Source: Mustela lutreola
Taxonomy: Eukaryota > Chordata > Mammalia > Carnivora > Mustelidae
DNA: 64,000 nt
Direction: 5' to 3'
Assembly: GCF_030435805.1 (NCBI RefSeq)
Contig: NC_081305.1
Coordinates: 50,440,001-50,504,000 of the forward strand
The translations under genes were made by a program, and so were the position numbers. The first letter of the stretch is position 1, and each line of letters starts with the position of its first letter. The notes under the pieces are model-generated. The model made no database searches and was not told the origin of the DNA. It saw only the letters and a list, made by a program, of their open reading frames with translations. Below are positions 57,984 to 64,000 of the stretch, in pieces.

Positions 57984-59689
57984 TCTAAATAATAGCTAAG
58001 TATATATAACAGTGATATTGGTTTGGTTATATTAATTTTATATTCTATTAATGGTACAGATACTCCACCTTTGGTGCTTTACAACTGATCTCCTTGATTT
58101 ACTGATAATCATTATATCAATCTCAAAAAAAAATGAAACTTACCTCTTTATTTCCAGATTGTGTACCAGTGTTATTTGCAGCAAATGCCTTATGATAATG
58201 ACACCAAAGTATGATGTTAACATGAATCTAAGTGTTGCTTTAGGAAAACATCTTAATTAATAGCCAAAATGATTTAATTATTGTACATCAAACACACATG
58301 CTAAAAATCTGTATTTTTATGTATATAGCAATACTGACCTGTCTTTTCAGGTCATTTCTCTGTTACATTCAAGATTTATTAGGAAAAAGAATTATGCTTT
58401 TCTTAATACAAATTAGGAATAGAACATTTCCAGGGCTTGTACATTTCCTGACTTATTCAAATTTTATAGCACTAGTGAGATACATTTAAAATCCTTCTTG
58501 GTATTACACATTTGGATATTAACCAACCGAATGATGTTTATTCTTCATTCATATGTTCTGAATTGTATAAGCTTATTTGAAATTTTCATTGGGAGATTAA
58601 TAATTAGAATTCATCTATACTTTTTTTTGTTTTTTTATGTGAAAACAGGTTAAAATAGGTTTGCAGAATTATCTAATTTTCTAATTATCTAATATTCACC
58701 AGTTTTATAACAACACTGATTTTCTCTGTTCCTTAAGGGCTTGGGGTGAGAGGGGATGCCTTTGAAGATAAAAATCAAAAATTGCTGTTCTTCCTTGAAA
58801 TCTTTTGGTAGTTTCCAGAGCTCTCTGTGACTGACAGAGATAGAGAGAGATGAGGAGGAGGAGGACAGCGATGATGCTGATGATGGTAGTGATGATGAGG
58901 ATGGTGATGGTGATTATGGAGATGATGGTGGTGATGGTGATATCCTACCTAGATACTTCAAATAACTAACACACTTATATGGTAGGCATTGAATTCTCTC
59001 TCTCTCTCTCAATATATTCATATCTATATATATTAATTCATATGTACATAAATATGAATATGCCTCTTCATTATATTTATGGCCAACCTCTCATTCTTGA
59101 ACACTGGGTCCTGAATTATTGAAAAAAGCAAGTTCCCCTATCCAAAAGAGGTAGCTTACATGATCAGAATGAACACAGAAATTAAATAGCTCAAGTATTT
59201 CTATATTGAGAGACAATTTTACATATTGAATTTCTGAGCTAGGGGATATAGGAAGACTCTATGCCAATGGGACCCAGAAGCAAAGCCTCAATTCATAAAA
59301 CATGAGGACATAGAAAGAATCCAATGAGAACAGAGGTGATCCTTCAGTAGCAGAGAAAGTGTCCATTAGGGACTCTGTATTAGTTATATCACAAGAAATG
59401 GGGCAGGTACAAGACCACAGAGCCCAGAGGACAAGTTTGAGTCCCATCAGCACCTCATTTTCCCCCATACTTTTATGGTTCTCAGAAGTGACTGATACCA
59501 TCTGCCCATCACAAAGCAAAGAAGACACCAACACTGGGGAGTAGTGGATAGTATGGGGATGGCATGGATGGTTAAGCCCTGTCAAGGGGAAGCAGGTGCC
59601 CTGGGTAGACATTCAGGATCCTGGGTGATTTTCATCTGCTCTGACCTCTGTGACCTCTCTACCTTAATTCCTGCCCACCCAACTCCCAG
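57984..59689. other. AT-rich flank upstream of the stranded transmembrane exon
   Basis: No Ig exon found. Contains a GAT/GGT triplet repeat at 58851-58941 and short AT-rich runs near 59000-59060. Confidence 0.5.
58851..58941 (+). repeat. GAT/GGT triplet repeat
   Basis: Imperfect triplet array of gat, gag, ggt and gct units over about 90 bases. It sits in non-coding DNA. Confidence 0.8.
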
Positions 59690-59844
59690 ATTACACAGTG
59701 GAGAATCTCATCCTCATGGACATGGCTGCTGTGATCCTAGTGGTCCTCGGGATTCTCCTCTTTCAGACTTGGTACAGTGAGAGAAGAGCCCAAGATGCAG
59801 TCAGGAGGCAAAAACAAGAGAGAACAATGCCACAATCAGAATAG
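59690..59844 (+). pseudogene. LILRA-type transmembrane exon stranded beyond the L1 block
   Basis: A phase-1 exon after aactcccag reads DYTVENLILMDMAAVILVVL, then GILLFQTWYSERRAQDAVRR, with a stop at 59842-59844. The opening is the LILRA transmembrane consensus (human DYTVENLIRMGVAG, from memory). The Arg that binds FcR gamma is Leu here, and an Asp appears two residues later. No Ig exon lies between the L1 block and this exon. The nearest upstream plus-strand Ig exons belong to the LILR pseudogene at 39.4-40.5 kb, which lacks a transmembrane exon, so the two may be halves of one gene separated by about 15 kb of L1. The link is an inference. Confidence 0.72.
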
Positions 59845-62800
59845 TGGAGCCTTGGGAAGTACATCTTGTGTGCCCAGAGGTTCTGGAAGAGCATGTGGGG
59901 TGTGTGCCTTGTGAACTGTCTGCAGGTCATTGTGAGGAGGGAGAGGAATCATGGTTCCCAGTGCAGGGACAATGCATGCTCTCTTCTGCCTTTGAATTAT
60001 GGACTCCCCTTTCCAACCACTTGTGAGTTGTCTTCACTGGCTCTCATCTTCCCCCAACCAGCTGACACCTGCATGGCAGACTTCAGTCCACATTGCCATA
60101 CACTGCCATCCTCTGGTTCCAATTTCAGTGAACACATTTTCCCATTTTCCTCCCTTGCAATCACCATAAACCTTGAGGAACACGAGGGTCTCCTTCTTTC
60201 AGTTCAAATAATGGAGGCTGTTTGAATGGATCACAAATTGGCATCAAAAGTTGCAGCCTGAAAGGGATAATCCAGGAGATGCCCCCACACCCTCTGAGCA
60301 TCCCTCAACTTCCACCAGATGGCCTGTCTGTGCTGCCTCTGAGAAAACCGTGTACAAAATGCTGGATCCTGGTGTTGGCCAGTATCTCTGCTGAAACTCC
60401 TCCCTTCATACGCAACTTCAGGGTCCCACCGTGAGGTCCCTGATGGTGAGGAACGTGCAGAACTGATGTGACAAACCAATACAAATCAACATAGAACCCA
60501 TTAATGCCACTCTGAGAGCACTAAAGTTTACCCAGGTTTCCTTACATTTTATGTGAAATGATTACTTCTATTTCTCTAGGCCCAGTTTCAGCGAACTCAC
60601 AAGACTGAGTGTTGAGGACTCCAGATGGGAGGTTAATAGTTACAGTGTGCTACCAGTCATGGGAGGGCCAGGAGCACACAGGCCCATGAAATTAAGAGAT
60701 TCCAGATCCTTAAAAACTTGAACCCAGAAGCATGTGTCACCAAGAAATTCCACTTCTGGGCATAAGTTGTAGTTCGCAAGATAGACAGTTCTGGAGATCC
60801 CATACAACCCCGCGCCTAAAGCGAACAAGAGGGTCCTGACAAATCTGTAAAGAGGGTAGATCTTGTGTTAAGCTCTCTTATTACCACAATGAAAAGCAGG
60901 CATGAAGGAGAATTGCATCCATGTAACTGAGGAGACACTATGCAAGTGAGTTCATCCAAGGACTCACAAGGGACAAAAGGTGGTGGCAATCAAATGTCCA
61001 CCAGCTAACAATGGATTAACAAGCATTAACTGTGTCCAGCTAGTAGTTTGCACAAAGCATGGAGACAGATTCTAGAAGATCTAATGCCTGGGGGACAAGA
61101 GGACATGCAGAGGCAGGAATGACTTGGGTTTTGCTGGAGAGAAGGTAGTGCTGTCCCAGAAACAGAACGTAATAGAGAGACAGTGTGTGAAGAAAACAAA
61201 CATAACCCCAAGTCCAGAGCCAAGTGGTGGTTCCCTCGGTGAGTCAGTTTAGTCTAGAAACATGTTTCCCAGCCTTCTCTAGGGTCATCCATACTGGATA
61301 GCCCCAACACCTTCCTGTCAAATGAACAGAATGACATCTCCACACAGTTCTTTCCCTGAGCCCTCCTTCCATTACCTGTCCACACCACAATCAGGATCAG
61401 TGGAAGACTGGAGATGTCCTGTTAGAGCCACCACATCAGCCTTCCTTTCTTGCTTCTCCTCCAGGTCCTGACTCCCTGAGGAACTGTCTTACTCTCATAG
61501 CTCCGTACCTCCTCATCACTGCCTCTCCCCTGCACAAAACCTGCCCATCTGTCTCTACCTTACTCCAGTGACACCCAGTCTCTACATCTTACCCTCCACG
61601 GGCTGACAACCAGGCTGAGCTACCCTCTCCAGCTCCTCCCCACAAGCAAGCTCATCCCAGTTTACCACCTCCCCTCTACACACACGCACATACACACACA
61701 CAGAGTCATAACCACATGTGTGTCTTCTGGGAATGTGACAGGGGAGATAATCTCAACAGAGCAGACTCCTTCCAAACCTCCTAGGCCATGAAAACAAAAA
61801 AAGAACCATCGCTGACTCTTCCTACCAACTGTGAATGTATTTGTGTTCCTGGGATTCTGTAAGAAGCTCACAAGAAACCACAAACACCACTTAGAATGGC
61901 ATTCAGCTCATCAGGCAGCCAGCCAATGAAGATGAGGGTGTCATCGCTGCTGGGTACCATACCCTCCTCCACAGAACACGGCCTCCCTAGCGGTGATCTC
62001 CTCACAACAGCAATCTGTTCACACGTTACCTTACTGACAATGTTCCTGCTCCTGAAGGTAAAATCCAGGAACACATGTAGGTGTGGGAGCGGTTCCCCAC
62101 TCCCTGAGGACGCAGTACCAGGAGAGTTCAGCACCTTGGGCAAGGATGACACCACTCAGCACACTTGAGCTCACCCTGTCTTGTGTTGGACTCTCTATCC
62201 CGGAGGGTCCCCACCAACTGTGACTAAGCTTGTGAGATGTCACCTGGCTCTGAGCCTCTCTGTCCTCGGTTTCTCTCTTCCTCTATGGTTTACCAAAACT
62301 ATCACCTGATTTCATTTTCTCAAGGGTTTGTATTGTCTGCTGTCACTGTCACAGTCCCATGCATCCAGGGAAGGAACGAGACTGTCCTCTCACCAATGAG
62401 TCCCCAGTGCCTGGCACCATGACCGGATGTGGCCACTGCTCACTGAACAGGGGCTAATTGCCAGCGTGGTGGGAGGAAGGATGAAAATTTGCCTTGACAG
62501 AAACCCAGAAAAGGGAAGTGTCTCAGCCCACGTCACACAGCTTCTGTGTGAGACAGGGCAGAAATGGAACTGAAATGGGGCTGATTCCTTGGCTCTGCCC
62601 TCCCTCCCCCAGTTTGAGTCCTGGAACCAGTGTCTCTCTCTAGACTTGGGCTTTTTGGGGAGGAAACAGAGAGAGTGGGGTCTGGGGAGACTTGGTCAGG
62701 TCTAAAAGGTCCCAGGACCTGCTGCTCTCGGGTCACCCTTCAGGGAAAGCAGAGAGAGGCCCTGGCAGGGGCTCTTCCCCTTCCTGTGAGGCCATCCCTC

Positions 62801-62907
62801 TAGGACCCATGATGAGGAACACAGGGCCTGGGTTGTACCACACCCCATGCATCTGTCCATCCAGCACACACTGAGGACTTTATAAGCTGTCTGCACCGCT
62901 GGGGAAC
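59845..62907. other. 3' flank and intergenic DNA
   Basis: Moderately GC-rich DNA without a recognised exon on either strand, and no recognisable young transposon. The part next to 59844 may be the 3' UTR of the stranded exon. The stretch from about 62500 is the immediate 5' flank of the next receptor. Confidence 0.45.
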
Positions 62908-64000
62908 ATGGGAGGCAGCACCAGGACCCCAACCCTCACTGCTCTTCTCTGCCTCGGTGAGCTTTCTAGAAAAGAAGAGGGAAGGGGTTGCCCCCCTTCC
63001 TGCCCCCAGGTATTGGTCCCTGGGAGACCTCAGGACTGGAGAGGATCAGTAGGAGCAGAACATCTGGGGGAGGCACATGCTCAGCCGCAGATGTGACCCC
63101 AGCACCCAGAGGCCCAGACCAGAACTGGAGCAGCTACATGTGGGTGTGGGAGGCACTCACAGGAACTCTCTTCCAGGGCTATGCTGGGGCCTGTGGGATG
63201 AGGCACAGATGGGTGAGTGTTCCCCCAGATCTCCTGTCTCCACCAACCACCCCTTAAGCAGCCGGGGTCACAGAGGGTCAGAGCTAATAGTGACTCATGT
63301 GGGAAGGGTCTTGGGGTGACAGGTGGGAAACTGAGAGGAGAAGGGACCCCTTGCAACCCTCCATCTGATTCCTTTCCAGGGACCCTCCCCAAACCCTCCA
63401 TCTGGGCTGATCCCAGCCACATAGTCACCAAGGGGAGCCGTGTGACAATCTGGTGCCAGGTGTCTCTGCAGGCTGACGGCTACTATCTATATAAAGAGAA
63501 AGTCTCTGAGTCCTTGGAGACCTTGGAGACCTCATGGGATTCTAGCAACAAGGCCGGTTTCTCCATTAAATCCATGAGCTCACACAATGTAGGGCGATAC
63601 CGGTGTGCATATCAGAGCGGGGAGAGCCGGTCACAGCTGAGTGATGACCTAACCCTGGTGATGACAGGTAAGGGCAGGAGCTGGCCCCCTCCCCCTGGGC
63701 CCCTTCTCCAGGCAGAAGGGAATGGTCTGTGGCTTCAGGGGGACCCCTTGTTCACAGCCCACAGTACGTGGGATGCATGAGATCCGTGGGGTGATGGCAC
63801 CTGTAACCAGCTCCCTCCTTCTCCCTCAGGACAGTATGATGCACCCTCCCTCTCAGCAAACCCAGGCCCTGTGGTGGCCTTGGGAGGGAATGTGTCACTC
63901 TCCTGTAGCTCACTGTGGCCACGGGGGTCATTCCATCTGCTGAAGGAGCCGGGAGCTAATGTGCCCCAACACCTGGAGTGGACGTTCCATCGTGAGAGGG
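62908..64000 (+). CDS. LILR/KIR-like Ig receptor, 5' part (cut by window end)
   Basis: Exons 62908-62956 (MGGSTRTPTLTALLCLG), 63177-63212 (36-nt mini exon), 63380-63667 (288-nt Ig domain) and 63830 to the window end (second Ig domain), all phase 1 with good splice borders. D1 reads GTLPKPSIWADPS, IWCQVSLQADGYYLYKE and GRYRCAYQSGE and ends LTLVMTG; both cysteines are present. D2 begins QYDAPSLSANPGPVVALGG with SLSCSS at the B strand, which looks more like a KIR or FCAR-type domain than the TLQC type of the gene at 27.4 kb. No stop or frameshift is seen within the window. Whether it ends as an activating or inhibitory receptor cannot be seen here. Confidence 0.85.

Overview
The window looks like genomic DNA from a caniform carnivore, most likely a mustelid. 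The tRNA-derived SINEs have the carnivore Can-SINE layout (a head that reads 'cctgggtggctcagt', a CT-rich middle, then an 'aaataaataaataaaatct' tail), and most carry the 'tacttgtgatctct' segment that I associate with mustelid copies. The host genes belong to the leukocyte receptor complex: LAIR and LILR/KIR-like immunoglobulin-superfamily receptors, all spliced. Gene models were built by hand from splice sites, reading phase and protein similarity recalled from memory; no search was run.

Layout. (1) 1.8-8.2 kb: a complete nine-exon LAIR1 gene on the + strand with one Ig domain, a transmembrane helix and two intact ITIMs. (2) 8.3-15.2 kb: intergenic DNA with SINEs, an L1 end and older repeats. 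(3) 15.3-20.1 kb: a LAIR pseudogene, and an inverted copy of its Ig exon 2.2 kb further on, set among direct repeats. (4) 20.6 kb: an orphan activating-type transmembrane exon. (5) 21-27 kb: old L1 fragments and unassigned DNA. (6) 27.4-34.8 kb: a two-Ig LILRB-type gene that is open through nine exons, but whose cytoplasmic tail contains no tyrosine. Both ITIM positions are still recognisable and have become His and Cys. (7) 38.6-41.4 kb: a tandem duplicate of the first part of that gene, now a pseudogene. (8) 43.0-58.0 kb: two nested, nearly full-length L1 elements on the - strand, flanked as a unit by a 15-bp target-site duplication. (9) 59.7 kb: a transmembrane exon stranded beyond the L1 block. 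(10) 62.9-64.0 kb: the first four exons of another LILR/KIR-like receptor, cut by the window end.

How the parts relate. LAIR1 and the LILRB-type gene have the same phase-1 architecture, and their last four coding exons have identical lengths (43, 38, 53 and 147 nt). This supports both gene models and shows their common descent. In the LILRB-type gene the two lost tyrosines lie 30 residues apart, exactly as the two ITIM tyrosines do in LAIR1. The picture is a leukocyte receptor cluster in birth-and-death evolution: one canonical inhibitory receptor, one receptor with its signalling tail erased, and several decayed or dismembered copies.
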